DNA of 64,000 bases from positions 1,612,001-1,676,000 of the forward strand of contig NZ_CP020042.1 of the NCBI RefSeq assembly GCF_002028425.1, written 5' to 3'. The notes beneath the pieces are model-generated. The model worked only from the letters and a program-made list of their open reading frames with translations. It had not been told where the DNA came from and made no database searches. The stretch is from Streptomyces katrae. Lineage in GTDB: Bacteria > Actinomycetota > Actinomycetes > Streptomycetales > Streptomycetaceae. A program made the translations under genes and the position numbers. Each line of letters starts with the position of its first letter. Within the stretch, counting starts at the first letter, position 1. Positions 15,401 to 22,891 of the stretch are shown one piece after another.

Positions 15401-16287
15401 GAACGTACGACTCCCCCGGTGGCCTCGGGCACGGGCGGTCCCATGTGGAGGGGCCGGCGGGACGGGGTCACGGGCGCGGCGTGCGGGATCTGCCCGGCCG
15501 CGGCGGCGGCCGCGGGCGGGACCACGAGCCCGCCGAGGTCCAGGGAGCCGGAGTCACGGCCGCCGGTCTCGTGCGCACCTGCGCTGTACCCGGCGGGGTC
15601 GGCGAAGCCTTCGGGGGAAGCGGGGTCGGGGAACGCGCCGTCAGGGAAGCCGAGCGACGGCCCGGGCATCGGCTGACCGGGCAGCGGCTGACCCGCGAGG
15701 GAGTGGTCCTGAGCCGGCTGGCCCGCCAGGGCGTGGTCCTGCACGGCCTGGCCCGCCAGGGGCTGACCCGGCATCGGCTGCCCCTGCACGGGCTGACCCG
15801 GCGCGGCCTGCTGACCCGGGACCGGCGCCTGAGCACCGGGCACGGCCTCCTGACCCGGGACCGGCTCCTGGCCCGCGACCGGCTGCTGACCCGGCATGGC
15901 GAACCCGGGCTCCGGGAAGCCGAGGGGCCCCGGCTCGGGGTAGCCGGCGGCCTGGGGCTGCGCCGGGGACTGGGGGTACTCGGCCTGCTGGTACTCGGCC
16001 TGGGGGTATTCGGTGTAACCCTGGTCCGCGGGGAACTCGCCGGGGAAGGCGGGGACCGGCGGGACCACCTGCGGGTCGCTCCAGGAGCCCTGCCCGTGCC
16101 CGCTGGGCATCAGCAGCAGTTCCTCGTCCTCGGCCGGGTCGTCGACGAGGTCCTGGAAGGCGTAGCCGGCCGGGGGCATCGGCGGCAGCGGGGGCATCGG
16201 CGGGACCGGAGCGGGAACGCCCTGCTGATCCACCATGCCCGCGTTGTCCGGGTGACCCTCGCCCGGGACCTGGCCGGTGTCAGTCAT
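12484..16287 (-). CDS. cobT: BluB-CobT fusion with a ~690-residue disordered N-terminus
   Basis: A 1267-residue protein in three parts. Residues 1 to about 690 are Pro/Ala/Gln/Glu-rich and repetitive (for example GQPVQGQPMPGQPLAGQA), predicted disordered. About 698-921 is a BluB-type nitroreductase domain (RRDIRNGFRTDPIPHEVLLR, HHAPSVGHSQPWDFVVIR) that would convert FMNH2 and oxygen to 5,6-dimethylbenzimidazole. About 922-1267 is CobT (FAGDHGVHAQGVTPWPQEVT, GEMGIANTTVSAALI, catalytic Glu in LGEGTGALLALP), which attaches ribose phosphate to that base. The two consecutive steps of the B12 lower ligand are thus fused. ATG 16287 is chosen because the upstream frame looks untranslated. The next upstream gene on this strand is cobL. 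Confidence 0.88.
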   Translation of the reverse strand: MTDTGQVPGEGHPDNAGMVDQQGVPAPVPPMPPLPPMPPAGYAFQDLVDDPAEDEELLLMPSGHGQGSWSDPQVVPPVPAFPGEFPADQGYTEYPQAEYQQAEYPQSPAQPQAAGYPEPGPLGFPEPGFAMPGQQPVAGQEPVPGQEAVPGAQAPVPGQQAAPGQPVQGQPMPGQPLAGQAVQDHALAGQPAQDHSLAGQPLPGQPMPGPSLGFPDGAFPDPASPEGFADPAGYSAGAHETGGRDSGSLDLGGLVVPPAAAAAAGQIPHAAPVTPSRRPLHMGPPVPEATGGVVRSLADRGPAAAPAATVAPPMPAAPAVAVPTGAPAVAVVPAPAAEAAPEAGPDAAAAEGATAPETPPGAEPLGVAEPSAAAEAGAGTPGAPEPVPGADAAPGVPGVPAAGPEYLDVPGAEAPVAPAAPVAAQLGEIPPQAGAPWAAEPAGAGAEQAAPGAAEGQGVVGQPVAEGQAAIDGLPVNEGQAAADAQPVAVLDGGPGADGQAVAEGQAAAEAQPAADAQPAAEVQAAAAEGAPVADGQAVAEPAGAPQAVVAATEAGEAVEGAVATEAAAGPEGVTAPEGAPAPVAEEAPAVAGTPGNPEPAEAAQAPEAAEAPAEPAAGTTPADAAVQVADAPAATPAEPADPAAEADVPAEPAPGSAEAAQPVAADAEPAVGEPAPADGEAAAAPRPSVGDPAPGYADAEREAVLRVMRERRDIRNGFRTDPIPHEVLLRVLEAAHHAPSVGHSQPWDFVVIRSAETRRTMHELAQRQREAYAKSLPKGRAKQFKELKIEAILDTPVNIVVTADPTRGGRHTLGRHTQPQMAPYSSALAVENLWLAARAEGLGVGWVSFFDEREMVRALGLPEHLEVVAYLCVGYVDEFPEEPELMQAGWAQRRPLAWVVHEETYGRRALPGEAPHDLLSDTVAGIRPLDAKALGEAWERQKRMTKPAGALGMLEIISAQLAGLSRVCPPPIPEPAAVAIFAGDHGVHAQGVTPWPQEVTTQMVANFLGGGAVCNAFANQVGAEVCVVDVGVKGDLPATPGLLPRKVRPGTDDLSAGPAMSREDAVAAIEVGIETARDLVAAGNKALLTGEMGIANTTVSAALISVFTGVDPAEVTGRGTGINDETHARKVDVVRRALELHQPDVNDPIGVLAAIGGLEHAAIVGLILGGASLRTPVILDGVSAGAAALVARAIAPEALSACIAGHRSAEPGHVAALNKLGLRPLVDLDLRLGEGTGALLALPLVQSAARAMHEVATFDSAGVTEK

Positions 16288-16531
16288 GCTTACCCCTCGC
16301 CCATCGGTGTTGCCTCTTCGCCTCTTCAATCGCCCGGCGCCCTGCTGGCCCGACGAGCGGGGTCGCCGCCCGGCGCCACGTCTCGTGTGCGCCCGCACGA
16401 CAACTCCTGAGCATTGTCGCGCCCGTCGGCCACCGTGTCGGCCGGAAACCGGCACGGTCCGCTGTGGACTGCGCCACGTCGTGCCCCTGCCTGGCGGTAC
16501 GACGATCGGCCAGCCTACCCCGGGCTCCCTG

Positions 16532-17746
16532 TCAGCGGTTCACGGGGCGTTCGGCTGCCAGCAGGAACACGACGGAACGCTCCTGTTCGGCCCAGGTCCT
16601 GGTGTCGAGGCCGACGGACTGCAGGAGCGCGCATTCGACGGCGTACCCGTGTTCGGTGAGGGTGCGTCCGATCGCCTCGGCCTCGTCGCGCGTGGAGGCG
16701 TGGCTGACGATCCGTTCGGGGCGGCGGTCGGCGACGGCGGCGACGACCGGGGCGCCGCCGCCCCCGACCCGCACGACATCGGGTTCGGGCAGGTTCTCGA
16801 GTACGTGTGGAGCGCGGCCCGTGACGACCTGGATCTGTACACCGCGCCTGCGGGCGGCGGCGGTTGTGCGTTCGCAGGCGCGCGGGTCGGCGTCGACGGC
16901 GATGACGGCGGCGCCGAAGGCGGCCGCGTCGACGGCGAGGGCGCCGTGCCCGGTGCCGATGTCCCAGACGAGGTCGCCGGGACGGGGGCCGAGGCGGGCG
17001 AGCTGGGCGGCGCGCAGCTGCGGCGACTCCCCCTCCCCCGCGTACGGGTCGGTGTGCGGGCGGGCCCAGCCGCGTCCGGCGGCGGGGTTCTGGGCGGGGT
17101 TCTGGCCGAGGAGCCAGGGGGCGTCGGCGGCTGCGGGGTGTCCGGCGCCGCCGATGACGATGACGACGTTGGGGTCGCGCCAGGTGTGGTCGGCGGCGGC
17201 GTCGGAGGTGAGGACGGTGACGCGTTCGCGGTCGGTGCCCAGTTCCTCGCAGATGACGAAGGTCCGGTGGACCCCTTCGAGGAGCAGGGCGAGTTCGGCG
17301 GGGCCGGCGCCGGGCGAGGTGAGGACGGCGACCTTGCCGCGGGCGCGGCAGACGTTGACGGCGCGGCGCAGGGTGCGGGGGTGGGCGACGACGACCTGGG
17401 CGTCGTCCCAGGGCATTCCGGCACGGGCGAAGGCGGCGGCGACGGAGGAGACGGCGGGGACGACCTCTACTTCCAGGCCGTGTTCGGGGGCGCGCAGGGT
17501 GCGTACGACACCGAAGAAGCCGGGGTCCCCGTCGGCGAGGACGACGGCGGTGCCGCGGTGGCCGGCGATGCGGCGGGCGGCGAGGCCGAGGCTGCCGAGG
17601 CGGATGCGTTCGGCGCCGGGCGGGACTTCGGGGAGCGCGAGGTGGTGGGCGGCGCCGGCCACGAGGGTGGCCGCGGAGAGCGCGGACCGGGCGGCCGCGG
17701 TCAGGGGGGAGCCGTCCCAGCCGATCACCGTGACCCGGTCGGCCAT
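16532..17746 (-). CDS. cobL: Precorrin-6Y C5,15-methyltransferase (CbiE-CbiT fusion)
   Basis: A 404-residue two-domain enzyme of corrin-ring synthesis. The N-terminal CbiE half (VTVIGWDGSPLTAAARSALS, VLADGDPGFFGVVRTL, VVPAVSSVAAAFARAG) methylates C5, and the C-terminal CbiT half, with the SAM motif LVWDIGTGHGALAVDAAAFG, methylates C15 and decarboxylates. The order fits CobL of the aerobic pathway. ATG 17746 begins directly with the CbiE strand. It reads in the same direction as bluB-cobT, with a 244-nt gap that holds no gene. Confidence 0.88.
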   Translation of the reverse strand: MADRVTVIGWDGSPLTAAARSALSAATLVAGAAHHLALPEVPPGAERIRLGSLGLAARRIAGHRGTAVVLADGDPGFFGVVRTLRAPEHGLEVEVVPAVSSVAAAFARAGMPWDDAQVVVAHPRTLRRAVNVCRARGKVAVLTSPGAGPAELALLLEGVHRTFVICEELGTDRERVTVLTSDAAADHTWRDPNVVIVIGGAGHPAAADAPWLLGQNPAQNPAAGRGWARPHTDPYAGEGESPQLRAAQLARLGPRPGDLVWDIGTGHGALAVDAAAFGAAVIAVDADPRACERTTAAARRRGVQIQVVTGRAPHVLENLPEPDVVRVGGGGAPVVAAVADRRPERIVSHASTRDEAEAIGRTLTEHGYAVECALLQSVGLDTRTWAEQERSVVFLLAAERPVNR

Positions 17747-17806
17747 CGTCGTCAGTCTCCTGGGGTGGGGGCAGGCGAAGTTTCGTCGGGGTCGCGCACT
17801 GCGAGA

Positions 17807-18520
17807 CTACCTGGTCACGGGACGGCTGCGGTCCGCGGTGGCGGCGTGGGCGGGGTGGCCGGCGCGGGACTGGCGGGCCTCGTGGCTGTCGTGGGTCTCG
17901 TAGGCGCCGTACTCCTCGCCGTAGGGGTCGGTGCCGGCGTCGTCGAGGTCCTCGGGGACCAGGCTCCACACGATGAGGTCGGTGCGGGTGTCGGCCCAGC
18001 TGCCGTCGGCGGACTGGGTGCGGACGGTCCAGGCGTTGCGCAGGACGCCTTCGCTGATGCAGCCGATCTTCTGGGCGACCTGCTGGGCGGCGGTGTTGTC
18101 GGCGGCGGTGCGCAGTTCGAGTCTCTCGAACTGCTGCTCGCGGAAGAGCCAGCGGGCGACGGCGAGGACGGATTCGCTGGCGTAGCCCTCGCCGCGGGCC
18201 CAGGGGGCGGTGACGTAGCGGATCTCGGTGGTGCGGGTGCGCCAGTCGGTGTCGCGGAGGTGGACGCTGCCGACGAGGCGGTGGGTGAGGAATTCGGTGA
18301 CGGCGAGGACGATGCCGCGGCCCGTGGTGCGTTCGGCGTGGGAGCGGTCGGTGGCCCAGGCGTGGGCGTCGGCGCGGGTGTAGGGGTGCGGGGCCGGGGT
18401 CCAGGCGGTGACCTGCTCGTCGTTCATCATCTCGGCGAGCGCGGTGACGTCCTCCTCCTCGAAGGGGCGCAGCACCAGCCGGTCCGTGCTGATGGTGACG
18501 TCCGGGAAGGTGGTAGTCAT
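17807..18520 (-). CDS. GNAT acetyltransferase of the RimJ/RimL type
   Basis: A 237-residue protein. Residues about 8-180 form an Acetyltransf_3-type fold beginning ISTDRLVLRPFEEEDVTALA, with the acetyl-CoA loop APWARGEGYASESV and the NTAAQQVAQKIGCISEGVLRN motif. Such enzymes acetylate ribosomal-protein or other N-termini, or small amines. The last 50 residues are charged and disordered. ATG 18520 is preceded by GGAG at 6 nt; an ATG at 18532 is the alternative. 61 nt upstream of cobL's start, in the same direction. Confidence 0.8.
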   Translation of the reverse strand: MTTTFPDVTISTDRLVLRPFEEEDVTALAEMMNDEQVTAWTPAPHPYTRADAHAWATDRSHAERTTGRGIVLAVTEFLTHRLVGSVHLRDTDWRTRTTEIRYVTAPWARGEGYASESVLAVARWLFREQQFERLELRTAADNTAAQQVAQKIGCISEGVLRNAWTVRTQSADGSWADTRTDLIVWSLVPEDLDDAGTDPYGEEYGAYETHDSHEARQSRAGHPAHAATADRSRPVTR

Positions 18521-18602
18521 GCGCAGCTCCATGCCTGAGACGGACCGTTTTGGCGGGTCGTAGGCCACAGCATGCAGCATCGGCCCGGGGATGTGCAGGG
18601 CC

Positions 18603-18648
18603 GGGCTGCCCGGAAGCGGGCACGGCCGGGGCGGTGTCCGGGCAGCCC
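18603..18648 (-). terminator. Possible terminator after metQ
   Basis: GGGCTGCCCGG (18603-18613) and CCGGGCAGCCC (18638-18648) form an 11-bp stem with a 24-nt loop. The long loop and lack of a U-tract make this tentative. Confidence 0.35.
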
Positions 18649-18758
18649 TCGGCCCCGCGTGCCCGGGAGGGCGCGCGGGGCCGTGGATCCGGCGTGGGCC
18701 GGGCGGTTGGCCGGCCGGTCCGGCGGGCGGTCGCTCAGCCGGTTCGCCGGGCGGTCGC

Positions 18759-19622
18759 TCAGGCGGCCGGGGTTCCGAAGGCGGGGATGACGGAGCCCTG
18801 GTACTTGTCCTGGATGAACTTCTTGACCTCGTCGGAGTTCAGGAGCTTGGCGAGCTTCTGGATGCGCGGGTCGTTCTGGTTGCCGTCCTTGACCGCCAGG
18901 AAGTTCGCGTACGGGTTGCCCTCGGCCTTCTCCAGGACCAGGGCGTCCTTGGCGGGCGAGAGGTGGGCCTCGAGGGCGTAGTTGCCGTTGATGACGGCGG
19001 CGTCGACGTCGTTCAGGGCGCGCGGGACCGTGGCGGCCTCCAGCTCCTTGAACTCCAGGCCCTTCTTGTCGGTGATGTCGGAGAGCTTGGCGCTGGTACC
19101 GACGCCGTCCTTGAGGGTGATCAGCTTGTTCGCGGCGAGCAGCTGGAGGGCGCGGCCCTCGTTGGTGGTGTCGTTGGGGACGGCGATGGTCTGGCCGGCC
19201 TTGATGTCGGTGAGGGCCTTGACCTTCTTGGAGTAGAGGCCGAGGGGCTCCAGGTGCACGTTCACGACGGGCACGATGTGGGTGCCGTTCTTCTTGTTGA
19301 AGTCGTCGAGGTACGGCTTGTGCTGGAAGTAGTTGCCGTCGACCTGGCCCTGCTCGGTGGCGGTGTTGGGCAGGACGTAGTCCGTGAACTCCTTCACCTC
19401 CAGCTTGAGGCCTTCCTTGGCCGCGAGCTTGTCCTTGACGAAGTTCAGGATGTCGGCGTGGGGGCTCGGGGAGGCGGCGATGACCAGGGGCTTGCTCTCG
19501 TCGACCTTGCCGCCGTCGGCCTTGGTGGAGGACGGGTCCGAGGAGCTGCCGCAGGCGGTGAGGCCGAGGGCGAGCGCGGCGGAGGCGGCGGCGATGGCGG
19601 TGAGCTTGGTGTTCTTACGCAC
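18759..19622 (-). CDS. metQ: Methionine ABC transporter substrate-binding lipoprotein
   Basis: A 287-residue NlpA/MetQ-family lipoprotein. The signal peptide ends in the lipobox LTACGSSS, so Cys 24 or so is lipidated and the protein sits on the outer face of the membrane. Family motifs are VIAASPSPHADILNFV, KEFTDYVLPNTATEQGQVDG, YFQHKPYLDDF and VNVHLEPLGLYSKK. It delivers methionine to MetNI. GTG 19622 has AAGG at about 8 nt. Third gene of metN-metI-metQ; 116 nt separate it from metI. Confidence 0.92.
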   Translation of the reverse strand: MRKNTKLTAIAAASAALALGLTACGSSSDPSSTKADGGKVDESKPLVIAASPSPHADILNFVKDKLAAKEGLKLEVKEFTDYVLPNTATEQGQVDGNYFQHKPYLDDFNKKNGTHIVPVVNVHLEPLGLYSKKVKALTDIKAGQTIAVPNDTTNEGRALQLLAANKLITLKDGVGTSAKLSDITDKKGLEFKELEAATVPRALNDVDAAVINGNYALEAHLSPAKDALVLEKAEGNPYANFLAVKDGNQNDPRIQKLAKLLNSDEVKKFIQDKYQGSVIPAFGTPAA

Positions 19623-19738
19623 GAAGAGTGCCTTTCTTGCGGGTACGGGTCCGTGGTGGGGACCCGCTGGTGGTGGCCCAGGCACGACAAGTGCGGGCTT
19701 TCTCGGGTGGGGAAACTCAGGGGCGGCCCGGGGCGGGC

Positions 19739-20407
19739 TCAGGCTGTCCGGCCGCGGCGGGCGAGGACGCGCACCACGCCGTCGCCGATCAGCTGGATCA
19801 CCGTGACGAGGGCGATCAGGACCACGACGGTGGCGACCATGAAGCCGGTCTCGAAGCGCTGGAAGCCGTAGGTGATGGCCTTGGAGCCGAGTCCTTCGCC
19901 GCCGACGGCGCCGGCCATGGCGGAGTAGCCGACGAGGGTGATGACGGTGGTGGTGACGGCGGCGACCAGGGAGGGCAGGGCCTGCGGGAGCAGGACCTTG
20001 CCGACGAGGGTCGGGATGCCGCCGCCCATGGACTCGACGGCTTCGATCAGGCCGTGGTCGACCTCGCGGACGGCGGTCTCGACGAGGCGGGCGAAGAAGG
20101 GGATGGCGCCGATGGCGAGCGGGACGATCATGGCGGTGGGGCCGATGAAGGTGCCGACGACGGCCGTGGTGACGGGGATCAGGGCGATCAGCAGGATGAT
20201 GAACGGCAGCGAGCGGCCTATGTTCACGATCACGCCGAGGGCCTTGTTGAGCGGCTGGTTGCGCAGGAGGCCGCCCTTGTCGGTGAGGACGAGGAGGATG
20301 CCGATGGGCAGTCCGCCGAGGACGGTCACCAGGGTGGACCACAGGACCATGTAGAGGGTGTCGTACGTGCCCTGGGTGAGCAGGGGCTGCATCTCGGACC
20401 AGGTCAC
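19739..20407 (-). CDS. metI: Methionine ABC transporter permease
   Basis: A 222-residue MetI-type permease with five or so hydrophobic spans and the EAA-like coupling loop VREVDHGLIEAVESMGGGIP followed by LLPQALPSLVAAVTTTVITLVGYSAM. Starts with GTG 20407, overlapping the metN stop by 4 nt (GTGA), so translation is coupled to metN. Forms the membrane channel of the methionine importer. Confidence 0.92.
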   Translation of the reverse strand: MTWSEMQPLLTQGTYDTLYMVLWSTLVTVLGGLPIGILLVLTDKGGLLRNQPLNKALGVIVNIGRSLPFIILLIALIPVTTAVVGTFIGPTAMIVPLAIGAIPFFARLVETAVREVDHGLIEAVESMGGGIPTLVGKVLLPQALPSLVAAVTTTVITLVGYSAMAGAVGGEGLGSKAITYGFQRFETGFMVATVVVLIALVTVIQLIGDGVVRVLARRGRTA

Positions 20408-21471
20408 TTGGCACCGTCCTTGACCAGTTCGGCCAGTTCGTCGTCGATTTCGTCCGTGGCGGGGGCCGTCCCGTCGACCACGTCGACCTGGAGGCCCTGC
20501 TCGCGCAGGAAGCCGACGGGTACGACGTTGTCCTCGTAGCGGCCGGGCAGTTCGATGCGCATGCGGCCGATCTGGCGGCCGGCGACGGTGTCCATCGCGG
20601 CGCCGAGGATCGAGATGTCGATGTTGTACGTGCGGGAGAGCTGGGAGATGACCGGCTGGGTGGCGGCCTCGCCGTGGAAGGTGACGTCGACGACCGTGCG
20701 CTCGGGGCCGGTGGCGGTGCCGCTGACGGGGAAGAGTTCGGCGGCGAGCTCGGAGCCGGGGGTGGCGAGGAGCTCGGAGACGGTGCCGGACTCGATGATC
20801 CGGCCCTTCTTCATCAGGGCGGCGGAGTCGCAGATGCTCTTGACGACGTCCATCTCGTGCGTGATGAGCAGGACGGTGAGGCCGAGCTGGCGGTTCAGGT
20901 CGCGCAGGAGCTGGAGGATGGAGCGGGTGGTCTCGGGGTCGAGGGCGCTGGTGGCCTCGTCGGAGAGGAGCACCTTGGGGTCGCCGGCCAGGGCGCGGGC
21001 GATGCCGACGCGCTGCTTCTGGCCGCCGGAGAGCTGGGTGGGGTAGGCCTTGGCCTTGTCGGCGAGGCCGACGAGGTCCAGGAGCTCCAGGGCCTTGCGG
21101 GAGCGCTCTCGGCGGTCCACGCCGAGGATCTCCAGAGGGAGTTCGATGTTGGCCTGGACGGTCCGGGAGGAGAGCAGGTTGAAGTGCTGGAAGACCATGC
21201 CGATGCGGCTGCGGGCCTCGCGGAGCTCCTTGCCGGCGCGCCGGCCGCGGCCGGCGAGGGCGGTGAGCTCGACGCCGTCGACGGTGACGGTGCCGGTGGT
21301 GGGGCGTTCCAGCAGGTTCACGCAGCGGATGAGGGAGGACTTGCCGGCGCCGCTCTGGCCGATGACTCCGTAGACCTCGCCCTCGCGGACGTGGAGGTCG
21401 ACGCCGTCCAGGGCGGTGACCTCGCGGCCACGGGACTGGTAGACCTTCGTGAGGCCCGATGTGGTGATCAC
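20404..21471 (-). CDS. metN: Methionine ABC transporter ATP-binding protein
   Basis: A 355-residue ATPase. The ABC domain has Walker A GQSGAGKSSLIR, Q-loop VFQHFNLL, signature LSGGQKQRVGIARAL and Walker B VLLSDEATSALD. The C-terminal NIL domain (about 265-345, FHGEAATQPVISQLSRTYNI) is the methionine-binding regulatory domain that inhibits import when the cell is replete. GTG 21471 is chosen by family length. First gene of metNIQ; a possible leader peptide lies 211 nt upstream (21683-21769). Confidence 0.93.
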   Translation of the reverse strand: MITTSGLTKVYQSRGREVTALDGVDLHVREGEVYGVIGQSGAGKSSLIRCVNLLERPTTGTVTVDGVELTALAGRGRRAGKELREARSRIGMVFQHFNLLSSRTVQANIELPLEILGVDRRERSRKALELLDLVGLADKAKAYPTQLSGGQKQRVGIARALAGDPKVLLSDEATSALDPETTRSILQLLRDLNRQLGLTVLLITHEMDVVKSICDSAALMKKGRIIESGTVSELLATPGSELAAELFPVSGTATGPERTVVDVTFHGEAATQPVISQLSRTYNIDISILGAAMDTVAGRQIGRMRIELPGRYEDNVVPVGFLREQGLQVDVVDGTAPATDEIDDELAELVKDGAK

Positions 21472-21643
21472 AGGATTTCCGTCGCTGTCGAGTGCACGGC
21501 GTGCGGGACCGTGCACGGGGCAAACATCTGGGGACGCGATACGGGTCGAACCGTCACAAAGGAGTCGCGTCGACGCGTGCGCGGGCTGGAGCGGGTCCGG
21601 GCCGGAGGTCAGCGGTGACCTGGGCGGCGGAGTGGCTCGCCTC

Positions 21644-21665
21644 GTCTCGCTTCGGGGCGCGAGAC
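21644..21665 (-). promoter_or_regulatory. Hairpin just after the leader ORF
   Basis: GTCTCGC (21644-21650) and GCGAGAC (21659-21665) form a 7-bp stem with an 8-nt loop, starting 18 nt downstream of the leader ORF stop on the metN strand. The position would suit an attenuation or ribosome-stall-sensing element. Confidence 0.4.
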
Positions 21666-21682
21666 CGCGGGGGAAGGGGCCC

Positions 21683-21769
21683 TCAGAAGGCGCACATTCG
21701 ACACATACAACGAGCACCGGGCGTCATCGTCGCCTCGGTCGCAAGGGTGCGGCTGCTCGTCGTGGTCAT
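21683..21769 (-). CDS. Putative Cys/Met-rich leader peptide of metNIQ
   Basis: A 28-residue frame from ATG 21769 that ends in ARCMCRMCAF followed by TGA, so its last eight codons include three Cys and two Met. It lies 211 nt upstream of metN on the same strand and is followed by a hairpin. No Shine-Dalgarno is visible, but a TTTACT hexamer ends 6 nt before the ATG, the spacing expected for a leaderless start. Cys-rich, often leaderless upstream ORFs that sense amino-acid supply are established in actinobacteria; the use of such a peptide for methionine import is inference. Confidence 0.5.
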   Translation of the reverse strand: MTTTSSRTLATEATMTPGARCMCRMCAF

Positions 21770-21775
21770 GGGCCC

Positions 21776-21806
21776 AGTAAAGCAGACATGCCGGTTCACC
21801 GATCAA
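21776..21806 (-). promoter_or_regulatory. Possible promoter for the leader ORF and metNIQ
   Basis: On the minus strand TTGATC (21806..21801) and TTTACT (21781..21776) are 19 nt apart, placing the transcription start near the leader ORF's ATG at 21769. The spacing is long, so confidence is low. Confidence 0.35.
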
Positions 21807-22097
21807 TGCTGTCCGGATAGCGGACATATTCCGATCGCATTCCGGACGGGACCGGTCGTCTCCGGCGCCCCGTCCCGAGCGGTCCGAGAGCCCTCCCGGC
21901 CAGTCCCGGCACGGGCGAGCGGACTCCGCCCGGCGGGCCCGGGCGGCGCCGGGCGGGGGCGACGGCTGTGGCCAAGGCCACCCTCGCCGGCCCTCCGCCG
22001 CCCCGTCAGCGCCCCGTCGTCGGCCCGTCGCAGCCCCGTTGTCGTCCCGTCGCCGCCCCCTGCACGGCCGGTCCCGGGGCCGTAATACCCTCGCAGC

Positions 22098-22466
22098 ATG
22101 CTCGACGCCCTGACGGCCGCCCTCGGTGTGGCCGCCCTCGCCCTCGCCGCCTGGTGCGGCCACGCCGTATGGCGGGACCAGCCGACCAAGGACTGGCACT
22201 TCATCGGCATGGCCGTGGTGACCCTGCTGGCACTGGCCCAGCTGGTGGTCGGCCTGGTCCAGCTGGGCCGGGGCGAGAAGCCCGAACAGGGCACGGTGCT
22301 GTTCGTGGCCTACCTGGTGGGCGCCTTCGCGGCGGTCCCGGCCGCCGGGCTGCTCTCGCTGACCGAGCGCACCAAGTGGGGTTCGGTGACGGTGGCCGCG
22401 GGCGCGGTCGTCCTCGCCGTGCTCGAGGTGCGCCTCTACGACATCTGGGGATCCGCCGGTGCCTGA
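22098..22466 (+). CDS. Four-span membrane protein of unknown function
   Basis: A 122-residue very hydrophobic protein with about four transmembrane segments (LGVAALALAAWCGHAVW; MAVVTLLALAQLVVGLVQL; VLFVAYLVGAFAAVPAAGLL; VTVAAGAVVLAVLEVRLY). The short loops carry a WRDQPTKDW segment. I do not recognise a family. It overlaps the following gene by 8 nt, so the two are probably translated together and may form a complex. Confidence 0.75.
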   Translation: MLDALTAALGVAALALAAWCGHAVWRDQPTKDWHFIGMAVVTLLALAQLVVGLVQLGRGEKPEQGTVLFVAYLVGAFAAVPAAGLLSLTERTKWGSVTVAAGAVVLAVLEVRLYDIWGSAGA

Positions 22467-22875
22467 CACGACGACCGCCTCGCCGGAAGCCCGCAAGCGG
22501 CTGGTCTCCGGCCCGGGGCTGCTGCTGGTGTGGCTCTACGGGGTCATGGTGGTCGGCGCGGTCTCGCGTTCGGCCTACCAGATCTCCACCGAGTTCGACC
22601 GGGCCCCGCTGGCCTACTCCCTGTCGGCGGCGGCCGCGCTGGTCTACGCCTTCATCACGTACTCGCTCGTGCGCGGCGGCGACCGGGCCCGGCGGGCGGC
22701 ACTGGTGTGCTGCGGCGCCGAGCTCGCGGGCGTGCTGACCGTCGGCACCTGGACGCTGATCCGGCCCGAGGCCTTCCCCGACGCGACCGTGTGGTCGGAC
22801 TTCGGGATGGGCTACCTGTTCATCCCGGTGATCCTTCCGGTCACCGGGATGCTCTGGCTGCGCGCCAGTCGCTGA
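22459..22875 (+). CDS. Membrane protein partner, four spans
   Basis: A 138-residue protein with four predicted spans (LLLVWLYGVMVVGAVSRSAY; YSLSAAAALVYAFITYSLV; AALVCCGAELAGVLTVGTW; YLFIPVILPVTGMLWL). The loop contains DFGMGY. GTG 22459 overlaps the previous gene by 8 nt. Function unknown; the paired arrangement suggests a two-component membrane unit. Confidence 0.75.
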   Translation: MPDTTTASPEARKRLVSGPGLLLVWLYGVMVVGAVSRSAYQISTEFDRAPLAYSLSAAAALVYAFITYSLVRGGDRARRAALVCCGAELAGVLTVGTWTLIRPEAFPDATVWSDFGMGYLFIPVILPVTGMLWLRASR

Positions 22876-22891
22876 GGCGGACCCTTCGGGC

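Larger units (their letters stand above)
21472..22097. other. Long intergenic leader region of metN
   Basis: 626 nt between divergent genes. Apart from the short Cys/Met ORF and hairpin listed separately, I see no gene. I looked for a SAM riboswitch (S-box, SAM-II, SAM-IV) on the metN strand and did not recognise one. A partial palindrome around 21810-21850 (CCGGATAGCGG, CGGACATATTCCG, TCCGGAC) may belong to a promoter or operator. Confidence 0.5.

Noticed and set aside
12004..16410. Long plus-strand open frame opposite bluB-cobT
   Set aside because: It is the antisense shadow of the Ala/Pro-rich gene. Its Gly/Arg/His composition is an artefact of GC-rich third positions.
16280..16477. 65-residue ORF upstream of bluB-cobT as a leader peptide
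   Set aside because: It overlaps the cobT start in another frame and shows no amino-acid bias or downstream terminator.
21472..21850. SAM riboswitch upstream of metN
   Set aside because: I looked for the conserved cores of S-box, SAM-II and SAM-IV on the metN strand and found none. The region is better explained by the short leader ORF and hairpin.
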